From NCBI GenBank assembly GCA_030526885.1, contig JAUNBV010000076.1, positions 1 through 9,312 on the forward strand: a stretch of 9,312 nucleotides of DNA, read 5' to 3'. This stretch comes from Syntrophomonadaceae bacterium (GTDB lineage Bacteria > Bacillota > Syntrophomonadia > Syntrophomonadales > Syntrophomonadaceae). The notes under the pieces are model-generated. The model worked only from the letters and a program-made list of their open reading frames with translations. It had not been told where the DNA came from and did no database searches. Positions within the stretch are counted from its first letter, which is position 1. Every line of letters begins with the position of its first letter. Positions 1 to 7,551 of the stretch are shown piece after piece. The position numbers were made by a program, and so were the translations under genes.

Positions 1-774
1 CACATAATCATACATCTCCGCCGCCATGGCGGGCAGTTTTTTGATGGTCTTGGCCTGCATCAGCTCGTCGAACAGGACGTTAAGGAATTCCTGCTGGCGC
101 TGTACCCGGCCAATATCGCGGGAGGGAGTGCCGCGAAAACGCACATAATTCAGCGCCGTCTTCCCATCCATGTGCTGCTGCCCGGCCTTGATGTCGATGG
201 TCAGTTCGGGGTTGGGGTCCCAGTGGTACATGGCGGCGGGGACATTGAAATCCACCCCGCCCAGAATATCGATCAAGGCCGCGAAGCCGTCGAAATTTAC
301 CAGCACATAATGATCCACATTCACATGCAGCAGCTCGCTGACCGCGCGGCAGGCCGATTCCGCATCCTCGGTGACGTTCAGCGCATTGATCTTTGAGTTG
401 TGGCCCTTGGAGTTCTTCACGATGGTATCGCGGGGGATGGAGATGAGCGCCGCTTTCTTATCGCGTTCGTGAATGCTAAGCAGCATCATGGTGTCGGTGC
501 GGCCTACCGTTTCATTGCCGCGCGCATCCATGCCCATCAGCAGGATGTCGATGGTGTGGTCCTTGGCGAGCAAGTCCTCGTCGAATACCGGCAGGGATGA
601 GCCCATCTGGGGCGTGAATATCTGTCGATACGCATACCAGCCGCCGCCGCCCGCCAGCAGCAGTATTATCGCCAGAATGGCGATGCCTTTGTAGTTAAGC
701 TTGCGTCTCTTTCCGCCCGAATCCCGGTTTATGTATCCCAAATCGTCCTTGGTCTCTCTTTTTTTCGCGGCCAT
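1..774 (-). CDS. LCP (LytR-CpsA-Psr) family cell-wall glycopolymer ligase, C-terminus missing
   Basis: Translating the minus strand from the ATG at 772-774 gives 258 residues without a stop; the rest lies beyond base 1. LCP enzymes sit outside the membrane and transfer undecaprenyl-pyrophosphate-linked glycopolymers (teichoic acids, capsule) to peptidoglycan. The order fits: a basic cytoplasmic N-terminus, one membrane segment at about residues 30-48, then the LCP domain from about 74. Family motifs are clear: GMDARG with D83 and R85, GRTDTMMLLS with R92 and D94, ISIPRDT with R115, KIN at 128-130, the ILGGVDFNVP stretch near 170-179, and VRFR (211-214) followed by D220, R223, R226 and Q227. 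These are the usual acidic and arginine residues that bind pyrophosphate and metal. A stop codon lies two codons upstream of the ATG, so no earlier in-frame start is possible. The exact substrate cannot be told. The family call is firm. Confidence 0.95.
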   Translation of the reverse strand, partial: MAAKKRETKDDLGYINRDSGGKRRKLNYKGIAILAIILLLAGGGGWYAYRQIFTPQMGSSLPVFDEDLLAKDHTIDILLMGMDARGNETVGRTDTMMLLSIHERDKKAALISIPRDTIVKNSKGHNSKINALNVTEDAESACRAVSELLHVNVDHYVLVNFDGFAALIDILGGVDFNVPAAMYHWDPNPELTIDIKAGQQHMDGKTALNYVRFRGTPSRDIGRVQRQQEFLNVLFDELMQAKTIKKLPAMAAEMYDYV

Positions 775-792
775 GGCTTAGGCTAAGCCTCC
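775..792 (-). promoter_or_regulatory. LCP ribosome binding site with a hairpin in the spacer
   Basis: On the minus strand GGAGG (788-792) lies 13 nt from the ATG, longer than usual. The whole spacer, plus the last two bases of the GGAGG, is a perfect inverted repeat: GGCTTA, loop GCC, TAAGCC (775-789). If it folds, it would bring the Shine-Dalgarno and start codon closer together, or it could hide part of the Shine-Dalgarno. Confidence 0.5.
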
Positions 793-814
793 ATTTTTAT
801 CTAAATTAGAAGAT

Positions 815-823
815 ATTATAACA
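815..823 (-). promoter_or_regulatory. Extended -10 promoter of the LCP gene
   Basis: Read on the minus strand this is TGTTATAAT: a perfect -10 hexamer (815-820) with the TG of an extended -10 (822-823). No good -35 is found at 16-18 bp, which extended -10 promoters do not strictly need. Transcription would start near 808, giving a leader of about 35 nt to the ATG at 774. The region is AT-rich compared with its surroundings. It makes the LCP gene independent of the ygiQ-type gene that ends 105 bp upstream. Confidence 0.6.
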
Positions 824-879
824 TCTGCCCACAATTACGTATATAGTGGCGCTTTGCTTACATGCCCATTCCCGTCTTT

Positions 880-2694
880 TCATTTTTTGCGGCTGCGGCG
901 CGTGGGCTTGCCCGCGCGGGGCAACAGCGCCTGGCGGCTGCCCCGCGCCAGTTCCTCGCGACCCAGGGCTTTGAGCCCGTCCTTCACCGCCTGCTCATTA
1001 CCGGCCGCTCGCGTCTGCAACAAAGCGCGCTGCTGTTTCCGTTCCTCCGCGCCGCGGGGCACATACACCGGCTGCCCGTTGTGGGGGCTCAGCCCGCTGT
1101 AATACATCGCGGTGGCGATACTCATGGGGGTGGGGGTGAAATTTTGCACCTGCTCGGGTTGAAAGTGCAGATGGTCGCGTACAAATTCAGCCAGTTCAAG
1201 GCTTTCCTCCAGCCCGCAGCCGGGATGGGCGGCGATAAAATACGGTATCAGATATTGTTCTTTACCCACCCGGCGGCTGACCGCGGCAAATTTGCCGACA
1301 AACTTCTCGTACTCCTTCACTCCGGGCTTGCCCATGGCGCGGGTGACATTGGCCGCCACATGCTCCGGCGCCACCTTTAACTGCCCGCCCACATGATATT
1401 TACACAGCTCATACAGGTATTGCCCGGTGGGATCGGCCAGGATGAGATCGTAGCGCACGCCGGAAGCTACGCGGATGTGATTGATGCCCTTTATGCCGCG
1501 CATGGCCCGCCACAGGCGCAGCGAGGGGGAGGGGTCGGGGTCCATGTTGGTACACAGGCGCGGATACAGGCAGCTCACGCGCGTACATTCGGCACAGCGT
1601 TCCGGTTGCCGGCCTTGCATACCGTACATATTGGCCGAGGCCGCTCCCAGGTCGGGGATACTGCCGCGAAAATCCTCGTGCTGCGTGAAGCCCTGCGCCT
1701 CCGCTATTATCGACTGCACGCTGCGGCTCTGGATAAAGCGTCCCTGATGCAGGCCGATGGAGCAAAAGGCACAACCCCCGAAACAGCCGCGATGCGTAAG
1801 TATGGAAAATTGTACCGGGCGCAGGGCCGGTATCCCGCCGGCGGCGTCATAGCGGGGGTGGGCTTTACGTTCAAAGGGCAGCGCATAGATGAAATCCATC
1901 TGCTCGGTGGTCAGCGGCAGGGGCGGCGGATTCTGCACCACCCAGCGCTCCCCATGGCGCTGCGCCAGCGGCCGCGCCCTATAGGGGTTGTTGTGCTCAT
2001 AAACCGTTTTGGTGGCCGCGGCCAGAGCCTCGCGGTCGGCGCTCAATTCCTCAAAGGAGGGGAGTTCAACCGCCTCCGCCGGCTTGACGGCGCTCGTGCG
2101 CACCGTGCCGGGGATATTGGTAAGCTGGCGCATTTCCTTGCCGGCTTTCAGGCGGCGGGCGATTTCCAACAGGCTGTATTCTCCCATACCGTAGGACAGC
2201 AAATCGGCCCGGCTGTCCGGCAGGATAGAGCGTCGCAGCTTATCGTCCCAATAATCGTAATGAGCCAGGCGGCGCAGGCTGGCCTCCACGCCCCCGATGA
2301 CCAGCGGTACGCCGGGAAACGCTTCCCGCAGGCGATTACAGTAGACGATAGTGGCGCGGTCGGGGCGCAGGCCGGTCTGCCCGCCGGGGGAAAACAGGTC
2401 CTCGCGGCGGGGGCGGCGCTCGGAATTGTAATGGTTGACCATGCTGTCCATACTGCCGGCGGAAACCGCAAAAAACAGGCGCGGCTGGCCCAGCTGCATG
2501 AAATCATCCTTCCGCCGCCAGTCCGGCTGGGCGATAACGCCCACCCGAAAGCCGTGCGCTTCCAAAAATTTGCCTAAAATAGCCGCCGCCCAGGCGGGAT
2601 GATCCACATAGGCGTCGCCGCTGACAAAAATGATGTCGGCTTCATCCCAGCCGCGCGCTTTCATCTCATCCCGGCTCATCGGTAAAAAGCTCAT
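880..2694 (-). CDS. YgiQ-family (UPF0313) radical SAM protein
   Basis: This encodes a 604-residue cytoplasmic radical SAM enzyme of the YgiQ family, whose reaction is not established. The radical SAM cluster motif CFGGCAFC holds cysteines 304, 308 and 311 and should bind a 4Fe-4S cluster that cleaves S-adenosylmethionine. A second cysteine set (C367, C370, C375, C381, in CAECTRVSCLYPRLC) and the stretches HVGGQLKVAPEH, GKEQYLIPYFIAAHPG and QVQNFTPTP match what I know of E. coli YgiQ. The N-terminal third (FVSGDAYVDHPAW, GGVEASLRR) is the usual YgiQ N-domain. The reading frame is open to 2745, but I chose the ATG at 2692-2694. It has AAGGAG at 2699-2704, gives the family's normal N-terminus, and overlaps the stop of the ABC-F gene as ATGA. 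The tail is very basic (ends RRSRKK). The family call is very sure; the biological role is unknown. Confidence 0.95.
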   Translation of the reverse strand: MSFLPMSRDEMKARGWDEADIIFVSGDAYVDHPAWAAAILGKFLEAHGFRVGVIAQPDWRRKDDFMQLGQPRLFFAVSAGSMDSMVNHYNSERRPRREDLFSPGGQTGLRPDRATIVYCNRLREAFPGVPLVIGGVEASLRRLAHYDYWDDKLRRSILPDSRADLLSYGMGEYSLLEIARRLKAGKEMRQLTNIPGTVRTSAVKPAEAVELPSFEELSADREALAAATKTVYEHNNPYRARPLAQRHGERWVVQNPPPLPLTTEQMDFIYALPFERKAHPRYDAAGGIPALRPVQFSILTHRGCFGGCAFCSIGLHQGRFIQSRSVQSIIAEAQGFTQHEDFRGSIPDLGAASANMYGMQGRQPERCAECTRVSCLYPRLCTNMDPDPSPSLRLWRAMRGIKGINHIRVASGVRYDLILADPTGQYLYELCKYHVGGQLKVAPEHVAANVTRAMGKPGVKEYEKFVGKFAAVSRRVGKEQYLIPYFIAAHPGCGLEESLELAEFVRDHLHFQPEQVQNFTPTPMSIATAMYYSGLSPHNGQPVYVPRGAEERKQQRALLQTRAAGNEQAVKDGLKALGREELARGSRQALLPRAGKPTRRSRKK

Positions 2695-4631
2695 AGTGCT
2701 CCTTCTTCCCTGTAATCCTGCAACGCTTGCGCCGCCGCTTCCCATTCGTTCAAATGCTGCTCCAACACAGCCTGTTCGCGCTGAAATTCCTCCCCATAGC
2801 GGCGCAGCTGCTCATCATCCCCATAATGGGCGGGGTCGGAAAGCATGGCCTCCAATTGGGCCACGCGCTTTTCGGCCGCGTGGACCTGCTCCTCGCACGC
2901 CAGGCATTGCGCTTCCAACTTCTTCAGCCGCCGCTCGCGCCGGCGTCTCTGTTCCTGCCGCTCGCGTTCCGGCAACTTGCTCACTGCCGAAGCCTCGGCT
3001 TTTTCCGCTGACCGTCGGGCGCTCATCTTGGCCTGGAAATCGCTGTAATTGCCTAAATAACTGTGCAGGGTCCCCGCCTGAAAGGCGAGCACCCGGCCTA
3101 TCAGCCTATCCATGAAATAGCGGTCATGCGATACCATGACCAGGGTGCCCGGCCACGAGTTAAGCATGTCCTCCAGCGCCTGACAGCTTTCCATGTCCAG
3201 ATGGTTGGTAGGCTCGTCCAGCACCAGACAGTTAGCCCCCGACAGCATTAAAAAGAGCAATTTCAGGCGCGCCTTTTGCCCGCCCGACAAACTGTCCAGG
3301 CTTTGAAACACCTCGTCGCCCTTAAACAGCATAGCTCCCAGTAAATTGCGGGCCTCGCCCACGGTGAGCGCGGAATGCTCCAGCACCTCCTCCAATACGC
3401 TGTGGCTGCCGGACATCCCCTCAAAGCCCTGGTCAAAATACGCGATATCCACCGCGCTGCCGGGTTCTGCCCAGCCGGAATCGGGCGCCAGCTCGCCCAG
3501 CAAAATCTTTAGCAGCGTGGTCTTGCCGCTGCCGTTGGGCCCCACGATGCCGACGCGCTCCCCCTTTCTGATTTCCAGCGCCGCCCCGGCGAACACCGGG
3601 CGGCCATGATATGATTTGCTCAGATTCTCCGCCTGCAACACGATCTCCCCACTCTGGCGGCGGGGCTTAAACGCTTTGAGCCGCAGCTCTAACTCCTGTG
3701 CCGGCGCCTCCAGCCGTTCCAGGCGGTCAAGCTGGCTCTGCCGCCCCCGCGCCTGCCGGGCCTTGACCCCCGCTTTATACCTGCGCACGAATTCTTCCGC
3801 GGCGCGAATCTCCTCCTGCTGCTTATCATAAGCGCGGCGCTCGGCCTCATCTTCCCTCTCCCGCTTGCGCCGGTAGGCGCTGTAATTGCCCTGATAACAG
3901 CGCAGTCTGCCCCGCCGGATTTCCGCGGTATGCGTACACACCCGATCCAACAGGCGGCGGTCGTGGGATACTATCACCAGGCTGCCGGGATAATTTTTCA
4001 AGTAATCCTCCAGCCATTCCACCGAAGCGATATCCAGATCGTTGCTGGGCTCGTCCAACAGCAACACCTCCGGCGCCGAGGCCAGCAGTTTGGCCAGGCT
4101 CAACCGCGTGCGCTGCCCCCCGCTGAACTGCGCCGCCGGGCGCTCAAAATCCGCCGCCGCGAATCCCAAGCCCACCAAAATGCGCCGGGCGTTGCTCTCA
4201 CAGCTATAGCCGTCCATCTGTTCATAGAGCGCCGTCACCTGCGCGTATTCGTCCAATAAACGTTCCTCCGCCGCGCGGCTGATCTCCCCTTCCAGGGCCG
4301 CTATGCGCTCCCGCAGCGCCAGCGGCCCCGCATAAGCCCGCATCACATTGTCCCACGCGCTCAAAGCAGGTATGAGATCGCCCTGCTGCGCCATATAGCC
4401 CAGCCGCAGGCCGGAGGCCAGCACCAGTTCCCCGCCGTCCGGCTCCAGTTCCCCGGTCAGGCATTTAAGCAGCGTACTCTTGCCGCAACCGTTCACCCCC
4501 ACCAGCCCCAGCCGTTCCCGGGCATGCAAAACCAAGCCCACTCCGGCCAGCACCTCATGCGCCCCAAACGATTTCCGTATATCATGTGCCTGTAAAACTA
4601 TCAAAAGTCTTTGCGCCCCCGCCGCTGCCAT
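2691..4631 (-). CDS. ABC-F family ribosome-associated ATPase (YdiF/Uup-like)
   Basis: This is a 646-residue protein with two ABC ATPase domains and no membrane segments, the layout of ABC-F proteins. These bind the ribosomal E site and act on stalled or antibiotic-blocked ribosomes. Domain 1 has Walker A GVNGCGKST (45-53), signature FSGGQ (169-173) and Walker B LLLDEPSNDLD (190-200). A charged linker at about 242-327 is the P-site tRNA interaction motif region. Domain 2 has Walker A GPNGSGKTT (364-372), signature LSGGQ (448-452) and Walker B LVLDEPTNHLD (469-479). Residues 540-645 are a charged coiled-coil tail, as in YdiF/Uup types. The ATG at 4629-4631 has no clear Shine-Dalgarno. A TTG at 4602-4604, nine codons in, would give an N-terminus (IVLQAHDIRKSFG) closer to family members, so the start is uncertain. 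Housekeeping versus resistance subtype cannot be decided. Confidence 0.93.
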   Translation of the reverse strand: MAAAGAQRLLIVLQAHDIRKSFGAHEVLAGVGLVLHARERLGLVGVNGCGKSTLLKCLTGELEPDGGELVLASGLRLGYMAQQGDLIPALSAWDNVMRAYAGPLALRERIAALEGEISRAAEERLLDEYAQVTALYEQMDGYSCESNARRILVGLGFAAADFERPAAQFSGGQRTRLSLAKLLASAPEVLLLDEPSNDLDIASVEWLEDYLKNYPGSLVIVSHDRRLLDRVCTHTAEIRRGRLRCYQGNYSAYRRKREREDEAERRAYDKQQEEIRAAEEFVRRYKAGVKARQARGRQSQLDRLERLEAPAQELELRLKAFKPRRQSGEIVLQAENLSKSYHGRPVFAGAALEIRKGERVGIVGPNGSGKTTLLKILLGELAPDSGWAEPGSAVDIAYFDQGFEGMSGSHSVLEEVLEHSALTVGEARNLLGAMLFKGDEVFQSLDSLSGGQKARLKLLFLMLSGANCLVLDEPTNHLDMESCQALEDMLNSWPGTLVMVSHDRYFMDRLIGRVLAFQAGTLHSYLGNYSDFQAKMSARRSAEKAEASAVSKLPERERQEQRRRRERRLKKLEAQCLACEEQVHAAEKRVAQLEAMLSDPAHYGDDEQLRRYGEEFQREQAVLEQHLNEWEAAAQALQDYREEGAL

Positions 4632-4655
4632 GATTAAGCCGTAATGCCCAGGGCG

Positions 4656-4685
4656 ATTTTAACACAGCCGCACCCCCAAAGTCTA
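4656..4685 (-). promoter_or_regulatory. Likely promoter of the ABC-F/YgiQ operon
   Basis: On the minus strand TAGACT (4680-4685, 4 of 6 to TTGACA) is followed after 18 bp by TAAAAT (4656-4661, 5 of 6 to TATAAT). A TG one base before the -10 makes it an extended -10. Transcription would begin near 4649, some 18 nt before the ATG and about 45 nt before the alternative TTG start. The short leader to the ATG slightly favours the TTG. This would serve both the ABC-F and the overlapping ygiQ-type gene. Confidence 0.45.
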
Positions 4686-4792
4686 CTTAAACGGCCATTT
4701 ACCGCTTAAACCGCCGCATGTTCGCGCCATACGGAAACTAACGCCATTTATCCCGCCGGGGACGCCCGCTTCCTTGGAGGCGCATGAATTGC

Positions 4793-4816
4793 GGAGCGGT
4801 GCTTTAACACCGCTTC
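4793..4816. repeat. Strong hairpin in the blaR1-like/ABC-F intergenic region
   Basis: GGAGCGGTG (4793-4801) pairs with CACCGCTTC (4808-4816) over nine positions, one of them a G-U wobble in one strand's RNA, around the six-base loop CTTTAA. It lies about 78 nt beyond the blaR1-like stop codon. It could mark the 3' end of that operon's transcript, but on the minus strand no T-run follows, so it is not a canonical intrinsic terminator. The rest of the 262-bp spacer (4632-4893) holds only the ABC-F promoter and a small GGGC/GCCC hairpin at 4857-4869. Confidence 0.5.
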
Positions 4817-4893
4817 CGGGGTTTGTTTGATGGTTTGAAAAGGGGGTTGCTTGCATGGGCTTAATGCCCGGTTTATATGGCTTACCTTCGTTT

Positions 4894-7131
4894 TCACATA
4901 TCGACTGACGGCTCATTCGCCGACCCTGATACCGGCAGCACGGCGGCGTAAAACAATACGGGTTCTTTGCCGCTCAACACGCTGTCGCCGTTATTCTTGC
5001 CCGGCAGGGCCTGCACTGCCGTCAGGCAGTGGCCCGCTACCTTGGCCTCGTAGAAGCCGGTTCCGTGATTGCCCGCATCGGCGATCACCTGCGGGGTGAA
5101 GTCGTCCAGCTTGACCGACAATATGGCGTTGTCGGCTCCGGTGAGAAACAGGCGGTCATGCAGCAAATTTATCCCCCAGGCCCGGCTTTTCAGCGCCGCC
5201 CACTCATCCGCCGGCAGCTGCCCTTCAAGCGCGTCCCATAACAGATACGTCTTATCTTCGCCCATGCGGTAAACGGCGATCTCCGCGCCGCGGCGGTAGT
5301 CCTCCTTGTAGACTATATAATCCTTATTGGCGTAAACGGAGCGGGTCTCCGGCAAAACGCTGCCCACGCTCCATTCATTGCCGCTGCTCAAGTCATGGCG
5401 CACCACGTCGGTGCCGCCGCCCGGCCCGGCGCCGTCCCGCTGCAAGGCCACATAACCGTCCAGGATATTGGCATAGCCCTGCGCGCCGTTGGTAGCCAAA
5501 ACCCTGACCCCTCCCGCTCCGGCACCGGGTTGCCATATCACCAGTTCCCCGTTTTCATACCAGCACAGGTAATCCTCGTCACCGTACAACAGGGCTTCGT
5601 CCCCCGGCCCGCCCACGCCTTCCGGAAGCGTTATGGCGGCGGCCTCACGCCGGTCAAGGTCATAGGCCATGATGGCGTTGCCGCCACCGGGTTCCCGGAC
5701 ACAACAGTACAACACGCCCCGCGCGAGATGGAGCCGGCCATAGGCCTGCCGTCCCGCGCCGGTAAACAGCCATTGATTATTGCCGCTGCCGATGTCGGCA
5801 TAACCCAGCCCGTAACCGGAGCCGTCGGCCTCGTTATATATGTAATACACGCGCTGCTCATCGGGATAATAATCCACCATTTCACGCCCCGCCTCGTGCG
5901 GCAGTTGCAGCCGGTAAAAGGCGTATGCGGCCTCATAACCGGTTATCGCCCCCTCCGCCGAGGACGGCACGGCGGCGGGGATGCTCTCCCTTCTCCAGCC
6001 CGCTGCGGGGTCGGCCATACATCCCGCCAGCACAAATACCGCCAACGCTGCCGCAATGACCGGAGCCGTGACCGTGCGGCCCCGAAAGGCCAATACGTTT
6101 TTCACCCGCGCCTTTACGGGATTGGTGCCGAAATAAGCAAAACCCCGGCGCGACGCTGCGCTTTGCTGCCGGGCGCAGTCATAGAGCGCGCCGGCATACG
6201 CCTTTCTTTCCTCGCTGCCCAGGGCTTTTAAGACCCGCTGGTCGCAGGCCAGTTCGATATCTTTTTGCATCAGCCTTCCGGCCAGCCACAGCAGCGGGTT
6301 GAACCAATGGAGCGCGATTACGATACGGGCGATAAGCTGCTTCAAATTATCGTGCTGCCGGATATGTATGAGCTCATGGGCCAGGATATGGTCTATATGC
6401 TCTATATTGCGGTCATCCACCACGATTATGGGCCGGAAAATGCCGTATACCGCCGTGCCGCCGGATACACCGCGCTTTACCCGCGGCTTTGGCCTGACCT
6501 CCAAGCGGTCCCGCAGCGCTGCCGCGCCAGCCGGGACTTCCCAGTCCGGGAGCCGCCTCACCTGCCACAGGGTGGCCAAATAGGTAAACCCTATGAGAAG
6601 CAGCAAAACCGCTGCCACCAACGCCCACAGCAGATAAAAATGGCGCAGCATATACTGCACCCCGCCGCTGATGGCCGCACCCGCCCCAAACGCCGGGGCC
6701 AACGCAGCAGCATCGCCGCTGCCGGCAGCAACCGCGTCGCCCGCCGCCGCGCCGGAGCCCACCGCTGCCGTGGGCGCGTCTTTGACCGTACCCGGAGCGG
6801 ACGCCGGCACCCCGGCCGTACCCATGACGGTACCCGTTACAAATGCCCCCGGCTCACCACCTGACGCCGGTCTGGACGGTTCCGGACTGTAAACCGTAGC
6901 AGCCGGCATCACCGATTGATACAGCCATTGGGTAGGATTGAACTCCTTAGCGTCAACGGTAAACGGCACTGCCGCCCGGCAAAATATCAAAAGCCACATC
7001 ACCACGAAGGCCTGACGTCCTATCATGCCTCCGGGGGCCGCGCAGGCCCCTCTGATGATCAGCACGATGAGTACCATCACCGCCGCGGTGAACGACAACC
7101 CGGCCGTGGTTATAAATACTTGATAAAGCAT
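4894..7131 (-). CDS. BlaR1/MecR1-like M56 zinc metallopeptidase with a propeller-type sensor domain
   Basis: This 745-residue membrane protein follows the BlaR1 plan. Membrane segments lie at about 5-27, 40-58, 164-188 and 353-370. The cytoplasmic zinc-protease domain between the last two has HELIH (H252, E253, H256), the family HWFNPLLW stretch (275-282) and the third-ligand region DIELACDQ with E293. In known systems this domain triggers cleavage of BlaI when the outer sensor is engaged. The outer part (371-745) is not the BlaR1 penicillin-binding domain: no STYK or KTG motif is seen. It holds about seven repeats of 40-46 residues resembling beta-propeller blades. The second outer loop (about 82-158) is a long Ala/Gly/Pro-rich stretch. 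The ATG has GGAG at 7139-7142, seven bases away, and lies 30 nt behind blaI. The protein is longer than typical BlaR1 (about 585-600). The peptidase family is certain; the ligand is unknown. Confidence 0.9.
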   Translation of the reverse strand: MLYQVFITTAGLSFTAAVMVLIVLIIRGACAAPGGMIGRQAFVVMWLLIFCRAAVPFTVDAKEFNPTQWLYQSVMPAATVYSPEPSRPASGGEPGAFVTGTVMGTAGVPASAPGTVKDAPTAAVGSGAAAGDAVAAGSGDAAALAPAFGAGAAISGGVQYMLRHFYLLWALVAAVLLLLIGFTYLATLWQVRRLPDWEVPAGAAALRDRLEVRPKPRVKRGVSGGTAVYGIFRPIIVVDDRNIEHIDHILAHELIHIRQHDNLKQLIARIVIALHWFNPLLWLAGRLMQKDIELACDQRVLKALGSEERKAYAGALYDCARQQSAASRRGFAYFGTNPVKARVKNVLAFRGRTVTAPVIAAALAVFVLAGCMADPAAGWRRESIPAAVPSSAEGAITGYEAAYAFYRLQLPHEAGREMVDYYPDEQRVYYIYNEADGSGYGLGYADIGSGNNQWLFTGAGRQAYGRLHLARGVLYCCVREPGGGNAIMAYDLDRREAAAITLPEGVGGPGDEALLYGDEDYLCWYENGELVIWQPGAGAGGVRVLATNGAQGYANILDGYVALQRDGAGPGGGTDVVRHDLSSGNEWSVGSVLPETRSVYANKDYIVYKEDYRRGAEIAVYRMGEDKTYLLWDALEGQLPADEWAALKSRAWGINLLHDRLFLTGADNAILSVKLDDFTPQVIADAGNHGTGFYEAKVAGHCLTAVQALPGKNNGDSVLSGKEPVLFYAAVLPVSGSANEPSVDM

Positions 7132-7161
7132 AGCCCCGCTCCGTTCATATCATCCCGGTAT

Positions 7162-7524
7162 TCATTCGCTGCTGTCGATCATCGCCTTTATCTGCTCCAA
7201 CTCCTCGGCGGATATGGCCTTTTCCTCCAGGAACGATGAAAACAAGGCCGCCGCCGAGCCTTTATAAAAGCTGTTCAGCAAGCTTTTGGCCGCCGACCGC
7301 CCGATCTGCTCCCGGCGTACCAATGGTACGCAAATGAAGCCCGGTTCCTGTCGCTGCACCGCGCCCTTGTCCTGCAAGTTTTTTAAAACCGTATAAGTAG
7401 TGTTCTTCTTCCATCCATACCGGCGGCTCATATGCTCCGCCGCCTCTTTGGCGCTGACCGCGCCCCGTTCCCACACGATGTCCATCACCTTCAACTCGGA
7501 CTCCGGCAGTCTGATTTCACCCAT
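7162..7524 (-). CDS. blaI: BlaI/MecI/CopY-family transcriptional repressor
   Basis: This 120-residue protein is a winged-helix repressor of the Penicillinase_R family. The N-terminus LPESELKVMDIVWERGAVSA is typical. The recognition-helix region is KKNTTYTVLKNLQDKG (39-54), followed by the wing and a C-terminal dimerisation helix part (about 80-118). BlaI proteins bind operators as dimers and are inactivated by cleavage in the C-terminal part after the M56 partner is activated. In MecI/BlaI the cut is at an Asn-Phe bond; by eye the matching place here is S97-F98. The ATG at 7522-7524 has an AAGGAAGGG-type ribosome binding site just upstream (about 7533-7541). Being first in an operon with the M56 gene, and with repeats over its promoter, it probably represses its own operon. 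The gene symbol reflects family membership; a role in beta-lactam resistance is not shown. Confidence 0.92.
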   Translation of the reverse strand: MGEIRLPESELKVMDIVWERGAVSAKEAAEHMSRRYGWKKNTTYTVLKNLQDKGAVQRQEPGFICVPLVRREQIGRSAAKSLLNSFYKGSAAALFSSFLEEKAISAEELEQIKAMIDSSE

Positions 7525-7551
7525 AGCCTATCCCTTCCTTTGCAATGCTAT

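Noticed and set aside
1393..2577. 394-codon open frame on the plus strand opposite the YgiQ gene
   Set aside because: It lies fully antisense to a clear radical SAM gene, has no recognisable motif, and such frames are common opposite GC-rich genes.
2695..2745. N-terminal extension of the YgiQ protein to 2745
   Set aside because: The extra 17 residues come from inside the ABC-F gene. The ATG at 2694 has a good ribosome site and gives the usual family N-terminus.
4793..4816. Hairpin as a standard rho-independent terminator of the M56 operon
   Set aside because: On the minus strand the bases after the stem are CGCAATTCATG with no T-run; on the plus strand only broken T stretches follow.
5395..6231. 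278-codon open frame on the plus strand opposite the M56 gene
   Set aside because: It is antisense to the M56 coding region, with no domain and no convincing start site.
4894..7524. Reading the blaI/blaR1-like pair as a beta-lactam resistance operon
   Set aside because: No beta-lactamase or resistance PBP gene is in the window, and the sensor has no penicillin-binding STYK or KTG motif.
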